Positions 1 through 10,776 of a stretch of 30,413 nucleotides of DNA are shown here, one piece after another. The notes beneath the pieces are model-generated. The model was not told where the DNA came from. It searched no databases and was given only the letters and a program-made list of their open reading frames with translations. The stretch comes from Seminavis robusta (taxonomy: Eukaryota > Bacillariophyta > Bacillariophyceae > Naviculales > Naviculaceae): positions 1 through 30,413 of the forward strand of contig CAICTM010001376.1 of assembly GCA_903772945.1 (NCBI GenBank), in the 5' to 3' direction. Each line of letters opens with the position of its first letter. Position 1 is the first letter of the stretch. The translations under genes were made by a program, and so were the position numbers.

Positions 1-297
1 CTGTTAGGCTCAAAGTAGAGTAGAGGCGAAGGTCCTGTTACCTTGCCGACGACAATAGTTGATCTGTCTGAATTCGTCCATCAGGTTCCATCACGATGAG
101 CTTGGGTGGAACCATCCTTTTCCGTCACGTTTCTGCACCCATCGAGGGACCTCAATGCGAGTCTCAACGGTGACACCTCCCACAATCTGCCATCACTCTT
201 CGTCTGTCACATAAATTGAGAGTTGCGTCATTCAGTATTGCATCACACCATAGAACATCACCACACAACTCACAACACATATATACAGCATCCCACC

Positions 298-717
298 ATG
301 AGCAGATCTCCGGAAGAAATGCTTGCCCTCTACGAAAAGCAATGCCGCGTAAAGGCGAGAAAGCAAAAGGAAGTCGAAGAATTCACAACCTGGATGGCGC
401 ATCACTTGAAGCGCAGCAAGGAAATGAAGCAGAATCCTCCCCCAAAAGTGACTCCAAAGACAATAACAGGCCCCATCCATCCAGCCCACGAAGTGTTCCT
501 TCAATGGCAACGTAAAAAAAGTGATGAAGATTGGGTCCTCTCACAAATGAAGCTTGTAGTAAGCGATGAGGAACGTACGGACGAAGAACTACAGGAAGAC
601 GTTCAAGAGTTGCTACGCTTTGATGGAGACACGGTTTCCCCTGAGTTTATTGAAAAGTGCAAACGGCATGCCGAGAAGCACGCCTTGGAGGAGTTTGGAC
701 GCAAACTTTCATTGTAA
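298..717 (+). CDS. small charged hypothetical protein
   Basis: Single-exon reading frame of 139 residues beginning MSRSPEEML. I chose the ATG at 298 because it sits in a good eukaryotic context (CCCACCATGA); the same frame is open further upstream, but that part is histidine-rich and looks like untranslated leader. The protein is strongly charged, with a Lys/Arg/Glu-rich N-terminal helix (about residues 8-45), a Pro-rich hinge (about 47-62), then an acidic helical half ending in a basic stretch before the stop. There is no signal peptide or membrane segment. I do not recognise the family. Codon use and the helical pattern look like a real gene, and no paralogue is visible nearby. It could be a diatom-restricted orphan. 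Confidence 0.6.
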   Translation: MSRSPEEMLALYEKQCRVKARKQKEVEEFTTWMAHHLKRSKEMKQNPPPKVTPKTITGPIHPAHEVFLQWQRKKSDEDWVLSQMKLVVSDEERTDEELQEDVQELLRFDGDTVSPEFIEKCKRHAEKHALEEFGRKLSL

Positions 718-1689
718 TGCATATCCTTTTACTATACAGCACGAACAACAATCAAACAAAACCAATACTATAGATCACCAGATTATTTCATAAAACACCA
801 CTGCTCTTGCCAACTATATAGCTATTTTAGTTTACCTGTACTGTAGATTTCTGTTTTCCACTGGCAAATTGTTTGTATTCATTCGGTCACCGTCTGTTCT
901 CTTGTTTGCACAAGCAAGTAATTAAGTAAGCTATTTCACAGATAGATAGGAGGTCCTCTACTAAAGCGACGAATTAGCTTTTCGTGGACCGTCACACCGA
1001 TTTGGCGGCATCCATTGTGTCAAGTCTCATTTCTTGGCAGCCATCTCGACGATGGCCTTGCTGGTCCATGGTCGCTCCACCACACAATCATTCGTTCCAA
1101 CATAATATTATACGAAGAAACAAGCTGACTGTAAAGGCCTTTCACAGATAGCATCGCTCGAACGTGCTTCATGAATGAATGAATGAATGAATGAATGAAT
1201 GAATGAATGAATGAATGAATGAATGAATGAATGAATGAATGAATGAATGAATGAATGAGCCAGGGCTGGCTAGAGCATCCTGGTGCTTTGCCAATGCATG
1301 CAACGTCGCTTCCTCCTACTGTATCGTACGGTGGGTATGACCGCGGTGGAGCCTCCTGTGGTGTGTGATTAGTTAGACAACCGTCGAGTCACTCGGAAGG
1401 GACATGCTCTCTTCGATATGCACAAGCAAGATGCACTGTAGCACTCTCTAGCTAGCTAGCTGGTCGGAGTGTCTCTTCTAAAACCACCTTGAGATGCTTC
1501 AAAGTTCGAGAGATTACTACGGTGTTGTGTAAGTTTTGAAAACAGCTCTGCCGAGTTAATCTTTTTGGATCTTCCTCTCTCCTCTCTTCCTGTCCCTCTT
1601 CCTCGGCCATTGCCCTTGCCCTCTCGCCCTCGCCTTTGGATTGAGAGAGTGTACACGTAACAAAGCCAAGCCAAGCCAAGAAGGAAGAG
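718..1689. other. intergenic spacer with microsatellite and pyrimidine tract
   Basis: No supportable gene. The spacer holds an (ATGA)n microsatellite (entered separately), AGCTAGCTAGCT at about 1448-1460, and a C/T-rich tract at about 1565-1640 shortly upstream of the next gene, followed by three CCAAG copies just before its ATG. The C/T tract plus CCAAG copies could be the promoter or leader of the downstream gene, but that is inference. Confidence 0.6.
1171..1258. repeat. (ATGA)22 tetranucleotide microsatellite
   Basis: An uninterrupted run of ATGA units, 88 bp or 22 perfect copies. There is no interruption, so it is probably young or length-polymorphic. It lies about 430 bp upstream of the prenyltransferase-like gene. 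Confidence 0.97.
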
Positions 1690-3042
1690 ATGAACGCGTT
1701 GAACGCGTTGGACCAGCTGTGGGAATTGCTGTGTTTGAACCCCAAGGAATTCGATATTGCCATTCTACGGAGTCCGGATGACAATACTAAGAATCCGTTT
1801 GTCCTGCAAGAGGGTCACTTGGGATTGCACGCGGGAGATTTGCCGTGGTTGGCCCGTGACTTTCGAACGGCGTATCGAACTGCAAGACTCCAAGACTGTG
1901 ATAGCGTATTGAAAGTGACGAGTTGTCTGTTGCTGGTGTGTCCCGATCATGCCACGGCGTGGGCCGATCGCAAACGAGCTCTACTATCAGTGCAATGCCA
2001 TGAGGATCTGTGGACACGAGAATTGGACTTTGTCAATCTGCTCATGACACGTCACACCAAAGCACCCACCAGTTGGTTCCATCGAAAGTTTGTCTTGCAG
2101 CAAAGAATCCTTCAGCTGCTGTCCGCATTGCCGCCACCGCCGCCACCCAATGATGATCATGATGACCAGGAGAATACTTTCTCTACTACATGTACTACAA
2201 CTACAACATGCATATATAGTAACATGGTTCAACTGGCACGAGACGAAATCCAAATTTGTGCCAGAATCGCCGACCGATATCCCAAAAATTACTACGCGTG
2301 GACTCATCGCAGCCAAATGCTGCAAAAGATTCATCACATGCTCCAGGACGATTCGACATCCGGTACACGTACTTTGGCCGACCACTACACGCAGTTGCTA
2401 CAAGACCAATGGCAATCCACCACGCGCTGGTTGCAATCCCATGTCAGCGATCATTCCGCCGCTCATTATGGAGGAATGGTATTGCAGTTACTTCGACGGC
2501 AACAACTACAACAACACAATCCGCAGGATCATCATCAAGTTCCAGACAACGATACTACACAGCTTGTACACGCCATGATGATCAGTTCCATCACTGTGGC
2601 CCAACAACTCGTGGAACGGCATCCCTCCCATGAAGTTCTATGGATCTTTCGACGCATTTGCAACCACGAATTCCTATGCTATGCCATGGCAATCACAGAT
2701 GATGAAGATGATGACGACAACACAGCCCTACTTTTAAACTCCTCTTATTGGAAGGATCACATTGACATTATCTTCTGCGTGGAGGGAAATAATCATGACA
2801 ACAGTCTGGAAGCACAACGGACGCAACTCTATCAGCTATCGTACGTGGCGTGGATGCTGGAAGACGTGGGGCGACTCGCCAAACGGTTCGACAGCTGGAA
2901 TGACTTGGTTCGTCGGGTGCGATTGTTGCAGGGAGTGACCCAACAAGAATACCAGACTCTGAGAAATACAGTGCTCACCCAATTACGAGAACGAAAGGAG
3001 ACGATTCCGTTCTATCAGCAGCAGCAGCATCCGCAGGTCTAG
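1690..3042 (+). CDS. PTAR1-type protein prenyltransferase alpha-subunit repeat protein
   Basis: Single-exon gene of 450 residues, close to the ~400 residues of animal PTAR1. PPTA-type repeats are visible: ELDFVNLLMTRHTKAPTSWFHRKFVL-like near residue 115-140 (W-x-HR), ARIADRYPKNYYAWTHR near 190-210 (the most typical W-T-HR), a degenerate AAHYGGMVLQLL near 257, and VERHPSHEVLWIFRR near 315. In animals PTAR1 is the alpha subunit of geranylgeranyltransferase III, pairing with the Rab GGTase beta subunit to lipidate SNARE/F-box-type substrates in the cytosol. A low-complexity insert (Pro run, Asp/His, Thr run; about residues 147-172) and a poly-Asp loop near 338 expand it. The best alternative is a farnesyl/GGTase-I alpha subunit, but spacing and the Y-P-K-N-Y repeat fit PTAR1 better. 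The beta partner is not in this window. Confidence 0.8.
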   Translation: MNALNALDQLWELLCLNPKEFDIAILRSPDDNTKNPFVLQEGHLGLHAGDLPWLARDFRTAYRTARLQDCDSVLKVTSCLLLVCPDHATAWADRKRALLSVQCHEDLWTRELDFVNLLMTRHTKAPTSWFHRKFVLQQRILQLLSALPPPPPPNDDHDDQENTFSTTCTTTTTCIYSNMVQLARDEIQICARIADRYPKNYYAWTHRSQMLQKIHHMLQDDSTSGTRTLADHYTQLLQDQWQSTTRWLQSHVSDHSAAHYGGMVLQLLRRQQLQQHNPQDHHQVPDNDTTQLVHAMMISSITVAQQLVERHPSHEVLWIFRRICNHEFLCYAMAITDDEDDDDNTALLLNSSYWKDHIDIIFCVEGNNHDNSLEAQRTQLYQLSYVAWMLEDVGRLAKRFDSWNDLVRRVRLLQGVTQQEYQTLRNTVLTQLRERKETIPFYQQQQHPQV

Positions 3043-4044
3043 GGAGCTAGCTACTGCGACGTCTGGACACAACACCAACATCACCACATATCTGCAGATT
3101 TGCTCCTACAAGCCAGGGATTTCGTCGTGTATTTGGGCAGCTCCATTGCTGTGAGCCCCATTCACGCTGTTCCCTCTGCTCCTTGGAAAGCTCACCAGCT
3201 ATAGCTAGAGTGCGGTGGCTGATTAATTAATTACTGCATCGAATGCATGACGCTAAAGATGGGGAATCTGCTATACGATTGCTACAGAGGCTGAGATCGA
3301 TTCGATTCCATCCGTGTCAAGCTCTCGGATCAACATCAGGAGGTGCCGTTGAGACAAAGTCGACAAGCAGCCAATGGACCGTCTGGGACGATCTCGTTGT
3401 TTTGATTTTCATTGTAGATCTACTACTGGTACCGATATGTCATTCAATTTATGTGGTCATCCCCGGCCATTGATTGGGCTTTAAAATAAAAAGTTTAGTC
3501 CAAACGAGATTTTAAAAGATTGCGTCTGTGACTTGCTTGTATTGTAGTACCATATCATACTGGTCTAGCTAGTCTAGCTAACAGATATTTGCGGACGCAA
3601 TCATTCGACCATAATATGTACCACGACAAGTAATAAGCGGTTTCCACCATCGATCAGGCTCCGACTTGGAGGAGGAGGGGAAGCGAACGAACCTGGCCAG
3701 AGCTCCGTACTGGCACCCTATTTGCGTGTCAACAAATACGAGCACGTCCACGTTTAAACGTGGTGCTTCTGCTGGGAGCGGTACCACAAAAGATAGCAGC
3801 GTTACCTAAAGATATACCGGTAGTATCGGTACGCCATAAGCTACTGACCGGGTGCTACTTTAGTTAGGCATGGTTCATGCTATATTGAAAGAAGTGACTA
3901 GCTAGCTAGCAAGTAATGTATGTTTTCGTAGCTGAAGCTGTTGTTGGTTCTCTAGCAGCTTTGGTTTTTAAAATGGAAATTGGAAATTGTACAAATCTAT
4001 CTATCATTTATTTATGCATTGTTGGTTGGTTGTTTTTGTTTTCT
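3043..4044. other. intergenic spacer, no gene seen
   Basis: About 1 kb between convergent genes. It contains AGCTAG-type palindromes near 3565-3580 and 3898-3910 and TACCGGTA-type motifs near 3815-3832. Short frames here show no recognisable domain and I consider them noise. Confidence 0.6.
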
Positions 4045-4845
4045 TTATGCCGCCGCTGCAATATTTCCTTGTTCACACGGTCGTAGTGGCATGTACTGGA
4101 CAAAGAATTCGTAATCAAATGCCAAATTGGCTTCTTCTTCTGGTTGTGATTGGGCATGTGGAAACGCGAGAAAGATGCGTTGAATCCAATCGACACAGGC
4201 TTGTGTGGCGGCGGTATTGCTAAAACAGGAATGGACATGTCCCATGTTGTTGTAAAGACACAAGAGGAGCATTTGTTGATCTTTTAATGCCAACGCAGAT
4301 CCTTCGACCATGGAAAAGGCGAGTTCGTACAATTGCAGTGCCGTTTGCAATTCTCCCGATTTGCCTTGTCGCAGACCAAGATGATGATGACAGACGGCCA
4401 TGTTGAAAAAGAGGGTCACCAAGAGGGAATTTTGGAATTGGAGGAGGGAAGTGTCCACTGTGTTGTTGTTATCATCGCTAGTAGAGATAGTAGAAGTAGT
4501 TTGTTGAAGAGAAGCAGGAGACAATGTCATCATGCGATGGAAAAAGGAAAAGGTGCCATTGTTACTCTGCGCGGCCGCGTTGGTTTTGCACGTGTCAAGA
4601 GGAACACTTTGGAACTGCGGGGTGGCCGTGGTAGCGCAAGTCGGTGGATGGGAAGCAGCGGCGGCCAAATAAACTTGATTGGACGACATGGCTTGTAGAG
4701 ATCCTTGCAGCTGTTGCAAAGCATAGCGAAAGATCTCCAAACACTCGGATGGCTTGTCCTGCAGAATGCGCGTCAAGGCGACATTGTTCATGGCCAGAAT
4801 GTGGCCCGCAGAGGAAATCTTGGGAGTATCAGTATCAGTAGTCAT
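4045..4845 (-). CDS. TPR-like protein, diatom-type hypothetical
   Basis: Single-exon frame of 266 residues from the ATG at 4845 (start MTTDTDTPKI). An N-terminal helical pair (NNVALTRILQDKPSECLEIFRYALQQL, about 20-47) has the hydrophobic spacing of a TPR. A middle stretch (about 55-130) is Ala/Thr/Ser/Asn-rich and probably disordered. The C-terminal half resumes TPR-like helices: LLVTLFFNMAVCHHHLGLRQGKSGELQTALQLYELAF near 143-180 and LLLCLYNNMGHVHSCF near 193-209. There is no signal peptide or membrane segment. Such proteins are numerous in diatom genomes and their role is unknown. TPR units normally act as protein-binding scaffolds, so a binding role is inference only. Confidence 0.7.
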   Translation of the reverse strand: MTTDTDTPKISSAGHILAMNNVALTRILQDKPSECLEIFRYALQQLQGSLQAMSSNQVYLAAAASHPPTCATTATPQFQSVPLDTCKTNAAAQSNNGTFSFFHRMMTLSPASLQQTTSTISTSDDNNNTVDTSLLQFQNSLLVTLFFNMAVCHHHLGLRQGKSGELQTALQLYELAFSMVEGSALALKDQQMLLLCLYNNMGHVHSCFSNTAATQACVDWIQRIFLAFPHAQSQPEEEANLAFDYEFFVQYMPLRPCEQGNIAAAA

Positions 4846-7800
4846 GGTATACTAGTACTCTGTAGATAGTTAGTGGGAGCGAGCTGTAGTAGTGGGTTGG
4901 TTGGTGGTGTGGCTTTTGGGTTCTGGATGATTGAGGATTGTGAGACTTTCAAAGGGCAGAGACTGATCAGGCGAGGTGGTTACCCGGTACCTGGTACCCG
5001 CTCTAGCCAGCTAGCGCTTGCTGTGAGTAATCTTAGAAGAGCTCGTAGAAAGAACATTGAGAGCAGTGCCACCGATCAGTAGCTAGATCTAGCTAGTCTT
5101 CAACCGGCGAAGTTGCCTCCGGTGGGCCTCTTAGCGGACAATCTGATCTTTACACCGGCGAAGCACTCGCTACTGTAGTGCTACTGTACACTGGTACTGG
5201 AGTCTCCATTGGAAAATGGCAGAGAAGGCTGCTTCTAAAGGTGAGGCAATTCATGTATTAGAGGTCAGAGGCAAAGAAGGAGGATCCATTTTTGAGGAAC
5301 TAAGGTGGGCGCTTTCCTCGATGCCAAACTGAGTTCGGATTATTTCTACTACGGTACCGGTAGCAGTTGCAAAAACACTGGTGCTGTACGTGCTTTTGGA
5401 GCTCTTTAGGTCGCAAACAGGGCTCGCACCATTGACCATTACCAGTGCCACAGGACATGAAAAGAAATATCTGTCGTTTGGATTCAGAAATGAACCTCTG
5501 TATACAATGCCTCTAGCTAGAAACACGAGCTAGCTAGATAGACCTTGGGCATCCAGCATTGTTGCAGCATCAATGGAGGGAGCTCCAATGACCATACTGA
5601 TTTGGCATCATTGGAGCGATGTTGTTGGTACCACCGCCAATCAACAAAGTATCAGAAAGACACAGTCCAACCAAAACTCAAAAGACAGCATGGATATCAG
5701 CCATTTATGAATTGTGTCTATACAGTACAGGCACTTGAGAGAGGGGACAACAATGCTCTATCCACGCGCACTGCATGCAGGAGTGTCATTGACGCAGCGT
5801 TTGAGGTTCCAACCCCGCCCCGCCCACACAATCAACTCAACTCTAGTAGCTGGCTAGCCAGGGATAGACTAGATCTAGTAGAACCATCAGTCGGACAAGA
5901 TAGAGAAGATAGGTACGACCTTGATGTCTCACTCCACTGTTCAAAACCATCTCAAGCCATGTCTCGACACTGAAACATTTATTTGGCGATTTAAGAAGAT
6001 TGATGTTTACCTTGGCATTTGATGAGACAGGTTTTAGACATAAAGACCGAAGTTCAGCTGAAGTTCATACTTGCCTGGACGTTCACCTTCAAAATGGCAT
6101 CTGGAAAAGTTCAGCGTGAGAGTAAACCAGGTTGAGAGCATATTTTATCGCGTTATATTTCAGCTTCGTGGGGTACAATACAATTAGAGAACCTTGTTTA
6201 CCACACTAACACCCAAACCTTGCAGAAGCATCAGTCATTTCCGAAAGAATGAAAAGAGAAACCAATCTCTCTAGCTTCTCGTTGTCTTCTTTTCACTACT
6301 GAGTACTGAAGGTAGGTAGGAAAGAGACTCACTCCTACGGAATCCAAAGCAAAGCCACCACTTCCTTACGTAGAGTTCTCCAAGCGTTTTGGTACCTAAA
6401 TAGGGCAATAAATAATACCATCGATCTTTGAGGCAGGGGCACTCAGTCAAAAGGGTCAATAAATACCGAGGCCCGATACAACTTCACTTCAAGAGAACTG
6501 CAACAGCAAATGTCCCCAGAGAATGTTGGTAGACGAAGAAGTAGACGATCAAACCTGCCAGTTCGGTCGTAGTATTGACACTTACTTTTTGAGCTACTAA
6601 TGATCCAGTTAGGTCTTGAAGCGGACTTTTACAAAGAGCCTTTGCGCTTTGCAGCACCGCGTACCTGCTGTCTACTCTGAGTACTCCGGGCCATTTTTGG
6701 TGCAACAAGGAAACTGGTCCCTTATGTAGAATCGAGCCGGCCGTATCCATAATGAATATCATATAAAAAAGCCACTTCAATCGAGTTTGCTCACAGGACA
6801 TAGTTCCTTTTAGCTGTTTTCAGTAAAACCAAATTGTCTAAGTCTTACTGATTTCAGCGATACCTCATACTTATAAGCTGTTTCGGCTGTGGCGACCTGA
6901 CCGGTACTCACAATATGGCTGTTTAAAAGCAAGTCTGTTAGCTTAAGCCATATTCAGAAACATATTAAGTGTTATATATGACTGCATAGAGGAAAGAATT
7001 AGCTTTCAAACAAGCCATCACTCGGCCTCTAACTATATCATGTTGAAGTTTCCGATCTGTTCTCCGGACGGTTGCACGAAAAACGGCCCGGAGAGTACTA
7101 CTCTAGCTAGGAGTACTCAATACACCATAGCAATAGAATTGCCTCTACATGTATTGGTGGCATTAAAAGTATACGACGGGTTGGCGACGACGGCATTTTT
7201 AACATGTTGGCCATTGTCAAGAACTCTGCCATTTTCTGGTCTTGACTTTGCAAGTGTTTGTAGTGTTGCCATGTTTCAGTGGTCATACCTCGGTCCTTCG
7301 ATGCTTTGGCAACTGTGGTGTGTGGTGTGTGGTGCGTCGCAGAGATAGGTGGTCTTGGACCTTTTGTTTGCTGTAGAAAGACGGCAACTTAAAAGTAAGT
7401 GAGCTCCTATTGCGTCGTGGGTCGCCATGTCATGGTTGCTTTTTGTAAAGGGTGCTACTAGGTAGCGGATGACGAATTGTATATTGTGCAAGTAGGTGAG
7501 CATGGTAGCAAGCCAGCTAAGTACAGTGTGAGTTGTCCTGTCACCGGTGATTCCTCGCACGAAAACTTGCTGTTCCACTAGCTAGCTAGTACTCGCTTGT
7601 TAGCACTCAGAGCAGCCAGCCAACAGACAAAAGGTGCTGCGGAAGGAGTGCTACCGCTGGCTAGCTAGTAGGTAGCTAGAATAGTCGCAAACAAGAGAGA
7701 CAAATTGCAAGTTGACCGTCTGCTTAGCCTGACGTTGAGCCTAGTACAGGCTCGCATATCCAGAATTCTCCATGTATCTATTATGATACCTCCTTCCTTG

Positions 7801-8143
7801 CCACTCTGGCCGTGCCTCTACTACTAGCTAGCCTACTAGCTAGCCAACATCCATCGTTGCAATGCACCTCATCAATATCAGCTTCCGTTGCTTGAGAGCC
7901 TGCCAGACACACCAAAACTCGACAGAGCCGAGCCAGCCAGTCACACTGGGCACCACTACGATACCACATGCACACCGCTAAAAGAAGCCCTTCCAATTTC
8001 CTTTTTTTTGTAGTTCAAGTTCACGTTTTATACAGTTTTAGTTTGCTTGTGGAAACCACATGTAGCGTCAATCCAAACTGAATCAAGTCTTAATAAATAA
8101 GCTTCATTGCCAAATGCTATCTCTTGGTTGTGACCATCCGTCA
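4846..8143. other. gene-poor spacer of about 3.3 kb
   Basis: I find no frame with a recognisable domain, and the frames present are short with irregular composition. Visible structure: many (C)TAGCTAG(C) palindromes (near 5011, 5080, 5513, 5845, 7103, 7580, 7660, 7826), GGTACC-type motifs near 4981-5000 and 5353, a repeated ACCGGCGAAG at about 5102 and 5154, and a GAAGTTCA tandem near 6050. No tRNA or rRNA was recognised. A small spliced gene or non-coding RNA cannot be excluded. Confidence 0.5.
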
Positions 8144-10204
8144 TCAGTCATCGCAATCAATCCTTGCGCTATCCTTTCTTCTCCATCCCTTGAGTTTTTT
8201 CGCTCTCTCTGCAGCCTTCGATTCTTGCTTCTTCCGATGCGCTTCCTCTTGCTTAAGCGCTTCCAATTTCATGCTCGAAAGCATCATAGCTTTGTAGTCC
8301 TCAAAGTTACCCTTCCACTTTTCAACCTTCTGGTTTCCCACCACCCAGAGCTCACAGTTGCAAGCATCAATCAACCTCTGGTCGTGGGTGACCACAACCA
8401 GGCCTCCGTTAAACGCGTTGATGGCTTCCACAAGAGCGTCGATAGTTTCCAAATCCAAGTTGTTGGTGGGTTCATCAAGCAGCAAGATGTGGGGTGCCTC
8501 TAGGGTGAGGTCCGCAAAGACTACCCGAGCCTTTTGACCACCACTAAGATCCCGTATGGGGATTTCATGTGCGTGTCGCCCCAGCCCGAATGTGCCCAGA
8601 ATCTTGCATACGTCCTGGTAGCCCTCTTCTTTGTGTCTTTCGCGCAGAAACTCCGTTGGGGTCTTGTGGCCAGGGAGAACATCGGATGCGTGCTGATTGA
8701 AAGTGCCGAGCCGAAGCCTGGGATTCCTCCTTACCTCGCCCTTTGATGCCACGACCTGTCCTGTTAACATCTTAATCAGAGTCGATTTGCCTGTCCCGTT
8801 GAGGCCAGCAACGCATATCCTACTTTCCATTCCAATACTGAAGTCAATGTCACGGAATATAATCGGGTCGACACCGGAATATCGGAAGCTCGCTCTCGTC
8901 ACGTCCAAAACGCTCCCACGGAGACTTGGGACATCTGCGAATTCCAGATACACTCTGTAGTCTCTGGGACGCTTGACGAGCTCCGCTCCGCCGCCCTTAG
9001 TTTTGCTCCCTTGTTTCCGCTGGGCGTTCCAGGCTTTCGACAGCTTCTGGAACTTGAGCGTCTGTTCCCTCTTGAAAGTATCATAATTTCCCTTGTAGGA
9101 AAGGAGCTTTTTGTCTTCGATATGGAGAATCTCTTGACAGACGCCATTCAAAAAAGCTTGGTCGTGGCTCACAATCAGAAGCGTGCTCTGTAAGGCCTGT
9201 AAGTAATCGTCAAGCCAAATCACGGCATTCAGATCTAGATGATTTGTAGGCTCGTCCAGCATGAGCAACTTCGGCTGCAGGAATAGTGCCCTTGCAAGGG
9301 ATATGCGCATTCTCCAGCCACCAGAAAAGAGTCTCGTTGGCTTGTTCTGCATCTCAGTGTCAAAGCCCAATCCGTGAAGCAATCTCCGGGCCTTCCCTTC
9401 GTTTGCATCAGCTCCGATGCTACTCAACTCCGAGTGCACTTCTTGAAGCCTTTGTAACTCGGAAGCGTCGTAGTTTTCCGAATCCAGTTTTCCTCCAACT
9501 CCTTTTCTTCTTGTAACAGCGCCCAATGTTGCTTGTTGGCCTTCATCACCGCGTTGATTGCCGGTGTATCATCTATCTGCAAGCACCTCCTGTTCCACGT
9601 AGAGATGATCGATGCGTGGTGGAATATTCAACTTCCCTGTCGCAATCATTTTGAGCAAGGTCGATTTGCCGTGCCCGTTGGGGGCCACCAGTCCATACCG
9701 TCTCCCCTGAGTAAGAGAGAGGGCCGCATCATCGAACAGAGTCTTCCCCGCTGCACTGATGCTAAACGAAGGGACACTGACGTTAAGCGAGTTCTTCCAC
9801 TGTTGAGAATCTTCTACCGGGGTCTGAGAGCAAGCAAATTGAGCTCCTTCCAACGAACCCTGGACCGCCAGAGCGGACGCTTCAGCTTGCTGTGCAGCAG
9901 CCAAAGCCATTTTTTCTTTCTTTCTTCTTTCCCTTCTGCTCAGCTTCTTGCCAGCAGGAGAAGTCTCGGAAATCTGCCTTTGCTCTTTCCCGGCGAGACG
10001 TTCAACTGCCTTTTTGCGTTCTCCGACGACAACCACTTCTGTGTCGCCGCCGCCCGTGCAAGTGAAATCTAATTTCTTCTCGACTTGGGTCGGTTCTACT
10101 GCTTGCGCCATCGCAGCATCCATCAAGCAATGTAATTGCGTTCTCTTTCTGTCACTTCCGACACGCTTCCTGCGTCCAAAACGGACTTCAATTTCCTTTC
10201 TCAT
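8144..10204 (-). CDS. ABC-F family ATPase (GCN20/ABCF type), reading frame locally broken
   Basis: Soluble twin-ABC ATPase without membrane segments; ABC-F proteins act at ribosomes or in translation control. After a Lys/Arg-rich N-terminal tail come ABC1 Walker A APNGHGKST (the usual first Gly is Ala), the arm region, signature FSGGWRMR, Walker B LLMLDEPTNHLDL and H-loop SHD; then ABC2 with GLNGTGKST, LSGGQKAR, HILLLDEPTNNLDLET and THDQ, and a Lys-rich tail. A TGA at 9569-9571 interrupts the frame just after VEQEVLAD. The missing conserved arm peptide (DDTPAINAVMKANKQHW, then QEEKELEE) is present in a shifted frame between 9578 and 9491, so a 4-bp gain near 9571-9578 is cancelled by a 1-bp loss in the A run at 9488-9491. 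Allowing for these, the product is about 685 residues, normal for the family. I chose the start at 10204 (MRKEIEV); the frame stays open to 10444, but that part leads into a dispersed repeat. It is either an assembly error or a recent pseudogene. Confidence 0.85.
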
Positions 10205-10411
10205 CGTCTGATTGTTTGGTTCCTTTGTTCCTAGTAGAGTTTTCGTTTTCTTTGGTTGGGGGTTTGTTTTTGTTTGCCTGGATTCTGTGTTCATCGAAGT
10301 GGTTTTTGTGTGGGGTTGTAACGTACCAGAACTCTTCCTCGACATCAGCACGTCTGGATTTTGCATCCACGGTTTCACTTGGGGAAGAGAGCTTGGTGGT
10401 GGTGTGGGGAC

Positions 10412-10725
10412 CACGATTGGCAGGATTGGCTGAGTCCTGGTCAACTGTTCAGGAGTGGATGGATCAGGCTTCTCTTCAATAGGAACCCACGCCTCGCCAA
10501 CCGCACACTAAACTGACCTCTCACCAGACATGTGGGAAGAGGTAGTCTAATGGTTCGTAAAATATCGTGTACGGTGCATTATATCGCGGGGTTTAGAGTA
10601 GGTGGATTATCTACGAAGCGGTACATTGCATTACAGGTTGCCCTTCCCTTCTGCTCAAGCAAGCCCTTGGCCAGTCTCGGCATAAAAGACACTGCCGGTA
10701 CTACTTGGACTCGCCACCCAAGCTG
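10412..10725. repeat. dispersed repeat, copy A (3' flank of the FAD oxidase gene)
   Basis: About 314 bp that align in the same orientation with 13158-13402. Shared landmarks in order: GGCAGGATTGG, a CGCACTAA-ACTGACC-like stretch, TGGTTCGTAAAA, AGGTTGCCCTTCC, GTCTCGGC-TAAAA and TTGGACTCGCCACCCA. This copy ends about 50 bp 3' of the oxidase stop codon and lies upstream of the ABC-F gene. Confidence 0.8.
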
Positions 10726-10776
10726 GTGATTGTTCCATCTACTCCAAATAATTTTTGATCATGTCCTTGTCACCCT

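Noticed and set aside
1027..1107. Minus-strand peptide ending RPWTSKAIVEMAAKK with a stop at 1027
   Set aside because: It looks like a gene's C-terminus, but the frame is closed by a TAA just upstream (1108-1110), I see no acceptor AG after it, and I cannot name a family. At most a relic.
5545..5973. 142-residue plus-strand frame in the gene desert
   Set aside because: Irregular composition, no domain and no good start; likely chance.
6484..6801. 105-residue minus-strand frame with a hydrophobic C-terminal end
   Set aside because: No recognisable domain, poor start context and AT-rich surroundings without gene-like codon use; too weak to call.
9524..9526. Separate downstream gene starting in the second half of the ABC-F protein
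   Set aside because: That frame has only a TTG at its start and begins inside the arm region of ABC domain 1, between Walker A and the signature; both halves form one ABC-F protein.
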